Counted from the stretch's first letter, positions 40,666-49,763 are shown. The stretch: 64,000 bases of DNA from Candidatus Gemmiger stercorigallinarum (GCA_019119495.1 DWWX01000004.1:28656-92655); one strand, 5' to 3'. A program made the numbers and translations. Notes: generated by a model not told the origin, from the sequence alone.

Positions 40666-40962
40666 AGAAAAACCGGCCTTTGTCTCATCGCTCTAAAGCG
40701 TTCAAGAGACAAAGGCCGGAAATAGCTCTCTGCGGTACCACTCTTGTTGGTATGCCTTTGGGCATACCCCCCTCGACGGACTTCCAACAAAGCCCTGCAC
40801 GCTAACGGGTGCTGCCGGGCCGGCCTAATCTGGCGGGCATTTCGGTCGGCCTGCTCAGGGAGGACTTCACCCGCAGCCTTGCCCGCTGCCTTGCACCTGA
40901 CCGGCAGCTCTCTGGGGGCGGTGTTGTGGGGTACTGGTTCCCGTCACTGCATTTGAATTTAT
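40666..40962 (-). promoter_or_regulatory. T-box leader of ilvB
   Basis: Minus-strand core TGGTACCGCAGAGAGC (within 40725-40743), terminator CCGGCCTTTGTCTC...GAGACAAAGGCCGG-TTTTTCTTT (40666-40719), Stem I motifs AGTA, AGAGAGC, GGTGCAAGGC and TGAA. Confidence 0.88.
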
Positions 40963-40968
40963 ACAGTG

Positions 40969-40997
40969 AATATACTGCAAAATCCGGTCAATGTCAA
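40969..40997 (-). promoter_or_regulatory. ilvB promoter (TTGACA-17-TATATT)
   Basis: Minus-strand TTGACA (40992-40997), TATATT (40969-40974). Confidence 0.75.
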
Positions 40998-41119
40998 CAC
41001 TTTTTGTGAAAATAACACATTTTGGCGGCATCTGTGCTTGCGGCGGACGGGCGGGAAGGGTATACTGGTATCGTGCTCTTGAAGCTGTGATCTCTGTGAT
41101 TTTGGGGGGAAGTACGGAA

Positions 41120-42322
41120 ATGAAACTGGAACAACTGGACCTGCGCCTGCGGGGGCTGGTCATTTTGCGGGGGCTTTTGGCCGACCCGGTCATCGGCAAA
41201 TATGCGGCCATGCTGGGCGCGGCCGGCGGCGGTGCGGCGGCGTTTGTCACCGCAGCCGCCGAGTTTGAGGCCGCGCTGTTCGACACCGGCCGCTGCTGGA
41301 CCGACTACCTGCTGGACGCCGTGCTGGAAAACGACAACATCTGCATCCGCCGCGCCGCGTCGGGCGGGGCCGGTCAGGCGGCCGAGCAGGCGCTGAGCGC
41401 AGAATTGACCGTTTTGCAGCAGGCGGGGGAGCAGGGGCTGGACGAGCTGCTGGCCGACGCGCCGCAGAACCTGCGGGATGCCTGCGCCTTTCTGCCCCGG
41501 TGGGACACCCATGCCGCCGGCTACGCCGCGGCCTATGCCGCACGCTGCGCCGAGGTGGGCAAGCGGGGGTACGGCATGTTTGCCCGCCACCATGTGTTTA
41601 CGGTGGAGGACGCCCGGCTGGTGCCGGTGCGCTGCCCCGACCCCCAGCGCCTTTCCGAGCTGCCCGGCTACGAGGCCGAGCGCGCCAGGGTCATCGCCAA
41701 CACCAAAGCCCTGCTGGCGGGGCTGCCGGCCAATAACGTGCTGCTTTACGGCGACGCGGGCACCGGCAAATCCAGCACCGTCAAGGCCATCGCCAACGAG
41801 TATGCCGCCGACGGCCTGCGGCTGGTGGAGGTGAAAAAGAACCAGCTTTATCAGATCCCCGCGGTGATGGAGTCTCTGGCGGACAACCCGCTCAAATTCA
41901 TCCTGTTCATCGACGATCTGAGCTTTTCTTCCAACGACGACGATTTCGCCGCGCTGAAAGCGATTTTGGAAGGCAGCGTGGGCGGCCGCAGCCACAACAC
42001 CGCGGTGTACGCGACCTCCAACCGCCGCCATCTGGTCAAGGAGCGGATGAGCGACCGGGAGGGCGACGACCTGCACGCCTCCGACACCCGCCAGGAGCTG
42101 ATGAGCCTGTCTGCCCGGTTCGGCCTGACGGTGACCTTCCAGCGGCCGGACAAGGCCCGGTACGAGGCCATCCTGCTGGAGCTGGCAAAGCAGTACGGGG
42201 TGCAGATGCCCGCCGACCAGCTGTACATCAAGGGCGAGGCCTTTGCCCTGCGCGCCGGCGGCCGCAGCCCCCGCGTGGCCAAGCAGTTCATCGAGCTGTG
42301 CAAGAGCGGGGTGCAGGTGTGA
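41120..42322 (+). CDS. DUF815-type ATP-binding protein
   Basis: NNVLLYGDAGTGKSSTVKAIANEYA, FILFIDDLSFSSNDDDFAALKAILEGSVGGRSHNTAVYATSNRRHLVKE. Confidence 0.88.
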   Translation: MKLEQLDLRLRGLVILRGLLADPVIGKYAAMLGAAGGGAAAFVTAAAEFEAALFDTGRCWTDYLLDAVLENDNICIRRAASGGAGQAAEQALSAELTVLQQAGEQGLDELLADAPQNLRDACAFLPRWDTHAAGYAAAYAARCAEVGKRGYGMFARHHVFTVEDARLVPVRCPDPQRLSELPGYEAERARVIANTKALLAGLPANNVLLYGDAGTGKSSTVKAIANEYAADGLRLVEVKKNQLYQIPAVMESLADNPLKFILFIDDLSFSSNDDDFAALKAILEGSVGGRSHNTAVYATSNRRHLVKERMSDREGDDLHASDTRQELMSLSARFGLTVTFQRPDKARYEAILLELAKQYGVQMPADQLYIKGEAFALRAGGRSPRVAKQFIELCKSGVQV

Positions 42323-42404
42323 CCTGCAGCAAACCTGCCCTGCGCCGTGTCCGGCTGTGCCGGATGCGGCGCTTTTTGCAGCACTTTGGATCTGTCAGAT
42401 ACCC

Positions 42405-42705
42405 TTTGGCCGTGCCGGAGCCTCCCCTGCAAGGGGAGGTGCCGCCGCGGGCGGCGGAGGGGTGCGGCGCCTGGCCCGGCCTTTGCCCCAGCGGTTTGGC
42501 AGGTGTGCCGCCGCTTTCGCAGGGGACGATGCTTGCATCGTCCCGCCAACCTTAACGGAGTGCGCACAAGGAAGCTTTGCGGCAGGCTGCTGTTTTGTGC
42601 CGTTTGCCGGTAAATCCCGCATTGCAGGGCGGGCGTTCACGCCCGCCGGGGAGGTTTGCGGCAGCGGAAGGTTCACGGCGGGCGAAATCGCCCGCCCTAC
42701 AAATC
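42405..42705. repeat. Cluster of GC-rich inverted repeats in an intergenic region
   Basis: CCTCCCCTGCAAGGGGAGG, CCGCCGCGGGCGGCGG, GGACGATGCTTGCATCGTCC, GGGCGGGCGTTCACGCCCGCC, GGCGGGCGAAATCGCCCGCC in about 300 bp. Confidence 0.65.
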
Positions 42706-42819
42706 AACCGGCGGTGCCAGCCAATCGCTTTGCCGGCAACATGCCGCTAACCTATCCGGGCCGATGAAAACCATCGGCCCCCTTCCGGGGACGCCTTCTT
42801 TGCGGCGCAGCGTTTTGCT

Positions 42820-43194
42820 TTATTTCCGCACCGCGATGCACTCGATCTCCACTTTGGCGCCCTTGGGGATGCCGGCCACCTGCACGCAGCTGCGGGCGGG
42901 GAAGGGCTGGGCAAAGGCCTGGGCGTACACCTCATTGACGGCGGCAAAGTCGTCAAGGTCGGCCAAAAACACCACCGTCTTGACCACGTCGGCCATGGTC
43001 AGGCCGGCCTCGGCCAGGATGGCTTTCAGGTTGGCCAGGCTCTGCCGGGCCTGGTCCTGCACGTCCTCCGGCATGGCGCCGGTGGCCGGGTCCACGGGGA
43101 TCTGCCCGGAGACGAACACCATGCCGCCCAGGTCCAGCGCCTGGGAATACGGCCCGATGGCCGCGGGTGCGTTTTGGGTGGAAATGACCTTCAT
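42820..43194 (-). CDS. ridA: RidA family (reactive intermediate/imine deaminase)
   Basis: KVISTQNAPAAIGPYSQALDLGGMVFVSGQIPVDP, SCVQVAGIPKGAKVEIECIA. Confidence 0.93.
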   Translation of the reverse strand: MKVISTQNAPAAIGPYSQALDLGGMVFVSGQIPVDPATGAMPEDVQDQARQSLANLKAILAEAGLTMADVVKTVVFLADLDDFAAVNEVYAQAFAQPFPARSCVQVAGIPKGAKVEIECIAVRK

Positions 43195-43277
43195 AACAAA
43201 CACGTCCTTTTTGCGCTGCAGCGCGATAGATTCATGCGGGCAGAATACCCGAAAACGGCGGAAACGTCGGCCTGCCG

Positions 43278-43727
43278 CTAGGGCGTGCGCGGCCCCCGCT
43301 TTTGGTAGACAAGGATCTCCGGGTCGCTGCCGTTGCAGCCGTACTCGCAGACCAGCAGGTGCCGCTCGTCGCCCACGATGCCGTAGCAGCGGTCATTGCC
43401 GGGGCGCTCGATCTGGTTGCCCCAGTAGATGTCCGCGTCGTTCAGCAGTTTTACCGTCCCGCCGTTTGGCAGCGGGTATTCCAGGTTGACGTAAAAGCCG
43501 TTCAGCAGGTTCAGGTCGGACACCCGCAGCTGCGGGATGCCCAGGGCGTTGAACTCGTCGATCAGCGCCTGCTTGGCGCGGGCCAGTTCCCCGGCGCCGC
43601 CGCGGCGTGCGCACTCGGCGGCGATGCACCGGCCGCCGAAAGGGCGCCCGTCCGCTGCCTCGCAGCCGCCGCAGTCCGCTTTCCGCGGGCAGCCGCCGCA
43701 GCAGTCGGCGCCGCAATAGGTCGTCAT
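43278..43727 (-). CDS. Cys-rich N-terminus (DUF3795-like) protein
   Basis: MTTYCGADCCGGCPRKADCGGCEAADGRPFGGRC. Confidence 0.6.
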   Translation of the reverse strand: MTTYCGADCCGGCPRKADCGGCEAADGRPFGGRCIAAECARRGGAGELARAKQALIDEFNALGIPQLRVSDLNLLNGFYVNLEYPLPNGGTVKLLNDADIYWGNQIERPGNDRCYGIVGDERHLLVCEYGCNGSDPEILVYQKRGPRTP

Positions 43728-43776
43728 ACAAACTCCTCCTTTTGTGGGATGCGGCTGGGATGGGGCGGCCGCCGGG

Positions 43777-44982
43777 TCATGCCCGCTCGCTGACCAGCTT
43801 GAAGCCCTCGGCGGCCAGCGCCTGGCGGATCTCCTCGATCTGGGCGGCGTCGCGGGTCTCCAGCCCCAGTTTGAGGAAGCAGCTGGTGATGGCCATGTTG
43901 GTGTCGGCCAGGTCGTACTGTACGCTGACCACGTTGGCCCCGCGGCCGGAGATGATCTCACTGACGCGGGTCAGCTGGCCGGGCTTGTCCTCCAGCGCGA
44001 TCATCAGGTTGCATTTGCGGCCGCTCATCACCAGGCCGCGGTTGATGACGCGGGAGAGGATGTTCACGTCGATGTTGCCGCCGGAGATCAGGCAGACGGT
44101 CTTTTTGCCCTGGATGGGCAGCTTGCCGTACAGCGCCGCCGCCACCGGCACCGCGCCCGCGCCTTCGGCTACCAGCTTCTGGTTTTCCATCAGCGACAAG
44201 ATGGCCGCCGCGATCTCGTCCTCGCTGACGGTGATCACCTCGTCCACGTATTTTTCCACCAGTTCAAAGGTCAGCTCGCCGGGGGTCTTGACCGCGATGC
44301 CGTCGGCAAAGGTGTCCACGGTGTCCAGCGTCTCGTAAGTGTGGTCCCGGCAGGCGCGGAACATGCTGGCAGCGCCCGCCGCCTGCACGCCGTAGACCTT
44401 CACGTCGGGGCGCAGGCTTTTGATGGCAAAGGCCACGCCGGCGATCAGCCCGCCGCCGCCGATGGGCACGATGACCGCCTCCACGTCGGGCAGCTGGTCC
44501 AAAATCTCCAGCCCGATGCTGCCCTGCCCGGCAATGACCTGCTCATCATCGTAGGGATGGATAAAGGTCATGCCGGTCTGCTGCTGCAGCTCCACCGCTT
44601 TGTCGTGGGCGTCGTCGTAGGTGCCTTTCACCAGGCAGACCTCGGCGCCCAGCCGCTTGGTGCTTTCCACCTTCATGATGGGCGCGCCGTCCGGCATGCA
44701 GACCACGCTTTTCAGCCCCATGCGGGTGGCGGCCAGCGCCACGCCCTGGGCATGGTTGCCGGCGCTGCAGGCGATGACGCCCTTGGCCCGCTCCTCCTCC
44801 GAAAGCTGGCTGATCTTGTAGTAGGCGCCCCGCACCTTGAAGCTGCCGGTCACCTGCAGGTTCTCGGTTTTCAGGTACAGGTCGCTGTCCTCGCACAGGC
44901 GGGGCGCGGCGATCAGGTCGGTGCGGCGCGCCACGTCTTTCAGCACAAAGGCGGCGTGATAGATCTTGTCCAGTGTCAGCAT
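43777..44982 (-). CDS. ilvA: Threonine ammonia-lyase
   Basis: KTENLQVTGSFKVRGAYYKI PLP motif, GGGGLIAG, C-terminal ACT-type domain. Confidence 0.94.
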   Translation of the reverse strand: MLTLDKIYHAAFVLKDVARRTDLIAAPRLCEDSDLYLKTENLQVTGSFKVRGAYYKISQLSEEERAKGVIACSAGNHAQGVALAATRMGLKSVVCMPDGAPIMKVESTKRLGAEVCLVKGTYDDAHDKAVELQQQTGMTFIHPYDDEQVIAGQGSIGLEILDQLPDVEAVIVPIGGGGLIAGVAFAIKSLRPDVKVYGVQAAGAASMFRACRDHTYETLDTVDTFADGIAVKTPGELTFELVEKYVDEVITVSEDEIAAAILSLMENQKLVAEGAGAVPVAAALYGKLPIQGKKTVCLISGGNIDVNILSRVINRGLVMSGRKCNLMIALEDKPGQLTRVSEIISGRGANVVSVQYDLADTNMAITSCFLKLGLETRDAAQIEEIRQALAAEGFKLVSERA

Positions 44983-45192
44983 GGAAAACCTCCCGGAAGA
45001 GCGGCGCGGCCCAAACCGCGCCGGAAACGATTTGACATCCTTGGGGTGTATCTGGAAATTGATTCTTCAGACAGCCCCCGGGGCGGGGCCGGAACGCCCG
45101 GCGTCTGCCCCCGGCAATATACAAAACCGCCCCGCGGAGGGAAGATCCCGGCGGGACAGTTCTTTTGCTTCGCCGTCGAAGCGATACTGTTG

Positions 45193-45224
45193 ATTATAGT
45201 TGAATGCACTTGATTCGTCAAGTG
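45193..45224 (-). promoter_or_regulatory. ilvA promoter with overlapping palindrome
   Basis: Minus-strand TTGACG-17-TATAAT; CACTTGA-TTCG-TCAAGTG (45207-45224) covers the -35. Confidence 0.6.
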
Positions 45225-45605
45225 AAAGAAATTCACCATATAGGGCGCTTTGCGCCCCGCCCGTTCAGCCCGGAACCGGGGCGGCACAAATCCTCCGCCC
45301 GCCTCTTGACAAACGCTGATGCCTTCCGCATAATAAAGAGGTAAAAAGGGAGTAGCTTGCGGCGCGCCCCGCCGTGCCGGCCTGCGTCAATACGGCATCT
45401 GCCCGCGGCCGGCTCAAAAAGCAAGACTTTTGCCATGGCAGGCTCCTGCGGGAGGCCGGCTGCGGCAAGGGTCTTTTGTTGTGTCTGCCGCCGGGCAATA
45501 CTCTCTGAAAAAATAGCATGGGTGCGCTGAGGCGTCCGGCTTTCAGCACACCGGCAAACGGGCCGGCAGGGGGTGCCACCCTGCTGCTGTGAGAGGAGTT
45601 TTTCT

Positions 45606-46727
45606 ATGGAGGCACTGTTTGGTAACGTGATCAACATTCAGTGGCAGCAGGTCGTTATGTGGGCGATCGGCGCGCTGCTGATCTACCTGGCCATCAAAAA
45701 GCAGATGGAGCCGTCGCTGCTGCTGCCCATCGGCTTCGGCACCATCCTGGTCAACCTGCCGCTGTCCGGCGCGGTGACCCAGGTCTACGAGACCGGCACT
45801 GAGGAAGGCATCCTGGACGTGCTGTTCAATGCCGGCATTGCCAACGAGATGTTCCCGCTGCTGCTGTTCATCGGCATCGGCGCGATGATCGACTTTACGC
45901 CGCTTCTGTCCAACCCCAAGCTGATGATCTTTGGCGCGGCGGCCCAGTTCGGCATCTTCTTCACGCTGTGCCTGGCCACTGCCCTGGGCTTTGAGATCAA
46001 GGACGCGGCCTCCATCGCCATCATCGGCGCGGCGGACGGCCCCACTTCCATCTTTGTGGCCAACTTCTTCCAGTCCAACTACCTGGGCGCCATCATCGTG
46101 GTGGCATACTCGTATATGGCGCTGGTGCCCATCATCCAGCCGCCGGTCATCCGCCTGGTCACCACCAAGAAAGAGCGCAGGATCCGCATGAAGTATGCGG
46201 AGAAAAACGTCTCCAAGACCACCAAGATCCTGTTCCCCATCTTCATCACCGCGGTGGCGGGCATCTTTGCCCCCCGCAGCGTGGCGCTGGTCGGCTTTTT
46301 GATGTTCGGCAACCTGATCCGTGAGTGCGGCGTGCTGGACGGCCTGTCCGAGACCGCCCAGAAGGTGCTGGCCAACCTGATCACGCTGCTTTTGGGCCTG
46401 ACCGTCGCCACCAGGATGCAGGCCGCCACCTTCCTGAACGTGCAGACGCTGATGATCCTTGGCCTTGGCCTGGTCGCCTTCATCTTCGACACGGTGGGCG
46501 GCGTTTTGATCGCCAAGCTGTACAACCTGTTCGCCAAGGAGAAGATCAACCCGATGATCGGCGCCGCCGGCATCTCGGCCTTCCCCATGTCGGCCCGCGT
46601 CATCAACAAGATGGGCCTGGAGGAGGACAACCAGAACTTCCTGCTCATGCACGCCGTGGGCGTCAACGTCTCCGGCCAGATCGCTTCGGTCATCGCCGGC
46701 GGCATGATCCTGGCCCTGTTCGCCTGA
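45606..46727 (+). CDS. Sodium ion-translocating decarboxylase beta subunit (OadB/GcdB type)
   Basis: LLLPIGFGTILVNLP, IGAADGPTSIFVANF, polytopic; conserved C-terminal GVNVSGQIASVIAGG. Confidence 0.93.
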   Translation: MEALFGNVINIQWQQVVMWAIGALLIYLAIKKQMEPSLLLPIGFGTILVNLPLSGAVTQVYETGTEEGILDVLFNAGIANEMFPLLLFIGIGAMIDFTPLLSNPKLMIFGAAAQFGIFFTLCLATALGFEIKDAASIAIIGAADGPTSIFVANFFQSNYLGAIIVVAYSYMALVPIIQPPVIRLVTTKKERRIRMKYAEKNVSKTTKILFPIFITAVAGIFAPRSVALVGFLMFGNLIRECGVLDGLSETAQKVLANLITLLLGLTVATRMQAATFLNVQTLMILGLGLVAFIFDTVGGVLIAKLYNLFAKEKINPMIGAAGISAFPMSARVINKMGLEEDNQNFLLMHAVGVNVSGQIASVIAGGMILALFA

Positions 46728-46743
46728 AGAAAGGAGCGGCACT

Positions 46744-46869
46744 ATGATCGACAATCTGTCCTATGTCATCGGCAACGCCCTGCTGGGCTGGCTGGGCGTG
46801 TTTATCGTCACCATCATCCTGATTTTGCTGGTGTACCTGTTCAACTATCTGTTCTCCAACAAATCCTGA
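46744..46869 (+). CDS. 41-aa single-TM protein downstream of the oadB-like gene
   Basis: MIDNLSYVIGNALLGWLGVFIVTIILILLVYLFNYLFSNKS; AAAGGAG RBS 8 nt upstream; below the ORF-track cutoff. Confidence 0.75.
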   Translation: MIDNLSYVIGNALLGWLGVFIVTIILILLVYLFNYLFSNKS

Positions 46870-47012
46870 TCCGCCGGCGCGGCGTCCCCCTCCAGGGTGG
46901 GCGCCGCGCCGCCTTTTTTCTGCCTTTGCGGCCGGGTGCGGGCACAAATATTTGTTGACAAAACCCCGTCGGAACGGTAGAATGGAAACAATCGTAATGC
47001 CCGGCAGGAGGC

Positions 47013-47558
47013 ATGGCCATGCAGCAGATCGACCCGGCGCTGGTCGCCCGCGCCCGCAGCGGCGACGAGTCGGCGCTTGCCGCGCTGATCGTCCGCCTGA
47101 TGCCCGCCATCCGGCGGGGTGCCGCCCGCTGCACCGTGCCCGGCCTTGACTTTGACGACGCCGTACAGGAAGGGCTGATCGGCCTGTTCGATGCGGTGCG
47201 CCATTACGATGCGGGCAAGGGCGCCGCCTTTGCCCCCTATGCCGCAGCCTGCATCCGGCATGCCCAGCAGGACGCGGCGCGGGCATCCACCCGCAAAAAG
47301 CATACGCCGCTGAACACCAGCGTGCCGCTGCCGGAGGATTCGGCCACGCCCGGCCCTGAGGAGCAGGCCATTGCCGGCGAGGCGGTGGACGAGGTGCTGC
47401 TCCGGATCCGGACGCAGCTTTCCCCGCTGGAGCGCGACGTCCTTCTCTGCACGGTGAACGGTCTCTCCCTGTCCGAGACCGCCCGGCTGCTGGGCCGGGA
47501 CGCCAGGGCGGCGGAAAACGCCCTGGCCCGCGCACGCCGCAAACTGCGCGGCCAGTGA
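47013..47558 (+). CDS. SigH-like sigma-70 family factor
   Basis: DFDDAVQEGLIGLFDAVRHYD, TRKKHTPLNTSVPLPE, ENALARARRKLRGQ, similar in layout to SigH. Confidence 0.75.
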   Translation: MAMQQIDPALVARARSGDESALAALIVRLMPAIRRGAARCTVPGLDFDDAVQEGLIGLFDAVRHYDAGKGAAFAPYAAACIRHAQQDAARASTRKKHTPLNTSVPLPEDSATPGPEEQAIAGEAVDEVLLRIRTQLSPLERDVLLCTVNGLSLSETARLLGRDARAAENALARARRKLRGQ

Positions 47559-47570
47559 CCCCCCCCCCCC
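47559..47570. repeat. C12 homopolymer directly after the sigma-factor stop codon
   Basis: TGA followed by 12 C. Confidence 0.9.
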
Positions 47571-47610
47571 TATTTTGGAACCCGGCCGTTTTGGCCAGGT
47601 CATATAACAA

Positions 47611-47720
47611 TGCCCTCAGTAGCTTAACATTCATTCAGAGCGTTGGTCCCCAACGGGTGTCTCTTTTTTACAGCAGATGCGCGTTAACCAAAGGTGTCGG
47701 TTGAAATCCTTCCGCGGGCA
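47611..47720 (+). ncRNA. Candidate structured, tRNA-like 5' leader of the zinc-ribbon gene
   Basis: TGCCCTC...GCGGGCA ends pair 6 of 7; internal GCTT...GAGC, GTTGG-TCC-CCAAC and T-arm-like GGTTGAAATCC. Does not fold as a canonical tRNA by eye. Confidence 0.4.
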
Positions 47721-47746
47721 AAACTAAAAAAGAGGAGATACCCACT

Positions 47747-48022
47747 ATGTTCGAAGACAAGACTTTAGTATGCAAGGACTGCGGCAAAGAGTTCGTCTGG
47801 ACTGCCGGCGAGCAGGAGTTCTACGCCGAGCGCGGCTTTGAGAACGAGCCCAAACGCTGCAAGGACTGCCGCGCCGCCATGAAGGGCGCCAACCGCACCG
47901 AGCGCCAGATGTACGACGCTGTCTGCGCCAGCTGCGGCAAGGCCTGCAAGGTGCCTTTCCAGCCGCGCGAGGACCGTCCGGTCTACTGCAGCGAGTGCTT
48001 TGCCAAGATGCGCCAGAACTGA
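47747..48022 (+). CDS. Zinc-ribbon domain protein (zf-trcl-like)
   Basis: LVCKDCGKEFVWTAGEQEFYAERGFENEPKRCKDCR and CASCGKACKVPFQPREDRPVYCSECF; strong RBS. Confidence 0.88.
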   Translation: MFEDKTLVCKDCGKEFVWTAGEQEFYAERGFENEPKRCKDCRAAMKGANRTERQMYDAVCASCGKACKVPFQPREDRPVYCSECFAKMRQN

Positions 48023-48156
48023 GCTTTCGGCCATTTTTGCGGCAAGCGGATAAGAAATTGAATGGGGTGCGCTGCCGCCGGGCGACCGGTGCGGCGCACC
48101 TTTTTTGACGGAACTTTGCCAGGCATTGCCTGGACTTTTGCCCCGGAGGTGGCCGC

Positions 48157-49641
48157 ATGCCAAGCCAATGCTGTCCCCGCCGCAAGGCGCTGCTGTGGTG
48201 CCTTGCGGCCGCCGCCCTGCTGCTGGCGGTCTGCTCCAAGTCGTCGCCGCTGTACCCATTGAACGACTGGATGGACGCCAACATCTTTTACACCGCCGGC
48301 AAGGCCATGATGAACGGCCAGGTGCTGTACCGGGATGTGTTTGACCACAAGGGGCCGCTGCTGTACCTGGTGTACGGCGTCGGCTGGCTGCTGCACCGCA
48401 CCGGCTTTTGGGGCGTGTGGGGCATCGAGGTGCTGGCCTTTGCGGCCTTTTTGTACGCCGGCCTGCGCACGGCCGAGCTGTTTGCCGGGCCGCTGCACCC
48501 GGCCTGGGTGCTGGTGCCCGGCGCGGCTGCGGCGTCCGGGGCGACCTTTGCCCACGGCGGCAGCGCCGAGGAACTCTGCCTGCCGCTGCTGGGCGCGGCG
48601 CTGTACGCGGTGCTGCGCTTTTTTGCCGCCCGCCCGGACCGGCGCTGCCCGCTGCCGCTGCGGCAGGCGGCCCTGCTGGGGGCGGCGGCCGGCTGCGTGC
48701 TGTGGGTCAAGTTTACCATGCTGGGGCTGTTTGCCGGCCTGGCGCTGGCACTGGCCGCGGGCTACCTGCGGGCCGGGTGGGGCGGGCGGCTGCTGCAAAG
48801 CATCGCTGCCTTTCTGGCCGGGCTGGCGGCCACGCTGCTGCCCTGGCTTGTGTATTTTGGGGCAAACGGTGCGTTGGGGGACTTTTTCGGCGTCTATTTC
48901 GGGGATAACCTGTTTTTGTACGCGGGGCAGACCAGCGGCTTTGCCCCCGGCGCCGCGGCCTTTGCGGTGGTGCAGCGGCTGTGGTGGGCCTGCCACGACG
49001 CCCCGCTGCCGGCCCTGCTGGCGGCGGCCGGGTTTGCCTGGCTGGCGGTCCGCCGCCGGGGCTGCGCGCTGGCAGCGGCGGCCATGGCGGCCTGCCTGGC
49101 CGTTACCGCCTTTGCCTTTGGCGATTACCACATCTATTACGCACTCCCGCTTTCGGTGTTTGCGCCGCTGGGGCTTGTGCCGCTGTCCGGGCTTGCCCGC
49201 CGTCTGCCGGCACTGCCGGCCCGGCTGCGCCGCGTGCTGCCGGGGGCGGGCGCGGTGCTGGCGGTTGGGTTCTGCCTGCTGGCCAGCCCCAACGCCGACC
49301 AGCTGCTGCGCCCGGCGCAGCAGCTGCCCCAGTACCGCTTTGCTGCGGACATCCGGGCGGACGGCGGGGGCACGCTTTTGAACTACGGCACGCTGGACGG
49401 CGGGTTTTACACCGTTACCGGCCAGCTGCCGCCCTGCAAATATTTCTGCGTCACCAACCTGCCGCTGGCGGAGCAGCAGCAACAGCAGGACGCCCTGCTG
49501 GCGGCCGGCGGCGTGGACTATGTGGTCACGCTAGACGCCGGGCTGGACAGCCGCTTTGCCAACTGCACGCCGATGGACGCCGTGACCTACGACGGCGGCG
49601 AGGGTCCGGTGACCTGGTATCTCTACCGCGTCACTGCCTGA
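48157..49641 (+). CDS. Polytopic GT39/ArnT-like glycosyltransferase-family membrane protein
   Basis: DWMDANIFYTAGKAMMNGQVLYRDVFDHKGPLLYLVYG and about 10 TM segments. Confidence 0.75.
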   Translation: MPSQCCPRRKALLWCLAAAALLLAVCSKSSPLYPLNDWMDANIFYTAGKAMMNGQVLYRDVFDHKGPLLYLVYGVGWLLHRTGFWGVWGIEVLAFAAFLYAGLRTAELFAGPLHPAWVLVPGAAAASGATFAHGGSAEELCLPLLGAALYAVLRFFAARPDRRCPLPLRQAALLGAAAGCVLWVKFTMLGLFAGLALALAAGYLRAGWGGRLLQSIAAFLAGLAATLLPWLVYFGANGALGDFFGVYFGDNLFLYAGQTSGFAPGAAAFAVVQRLWWACHDAPLPALLAAAGFAWLAVRRRGCALAAAAMAACLAVTAFAFGDYHIYYALPLSVFAPLGLVPLSGLARRLPALPARLRRVLPGAGAVLAVGFCLLASPNADQLLRPAQQLPQYRFAADIRADGGGTLLNYGTLDGGFYTVTGQLPPCKYFCVTNLPLAEQQQQQDALLAAGGVDYVVTLDAGLDSRFANCTPMDAVTYDGGEGPVTWYLYRVTA

Positions 49642-49763
49642 GCGCCTTGCGGTTGCGCTTTGGGTGGGGGTAGGGTATAATGATAAAAACGGCGGTCTCG
49701 GCCGCCCCGCAGGACAGGGCAAACACCGGCGCAGACAGGCGCAGAAAGGCGGTACAGCGCAGT

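Noticed and set aside
38879-40696. 605-aa plus-strand ORF opposite ilvB
   Set aside because: Antisense artefact; it even runs into the ilvB T-box.
42405-42705. CRISPR array
   Set aside because: The palindromes differ from each other and have no regular spacers or cas genes.
47611-47720. Ordinary tRNA gene
   Set aside because: Length 110 nt, mismatched T-stem, no consistent 5-bp anticodon stem with 7-nt loop, no CCA. Kept only as a tRNA-like candidate.
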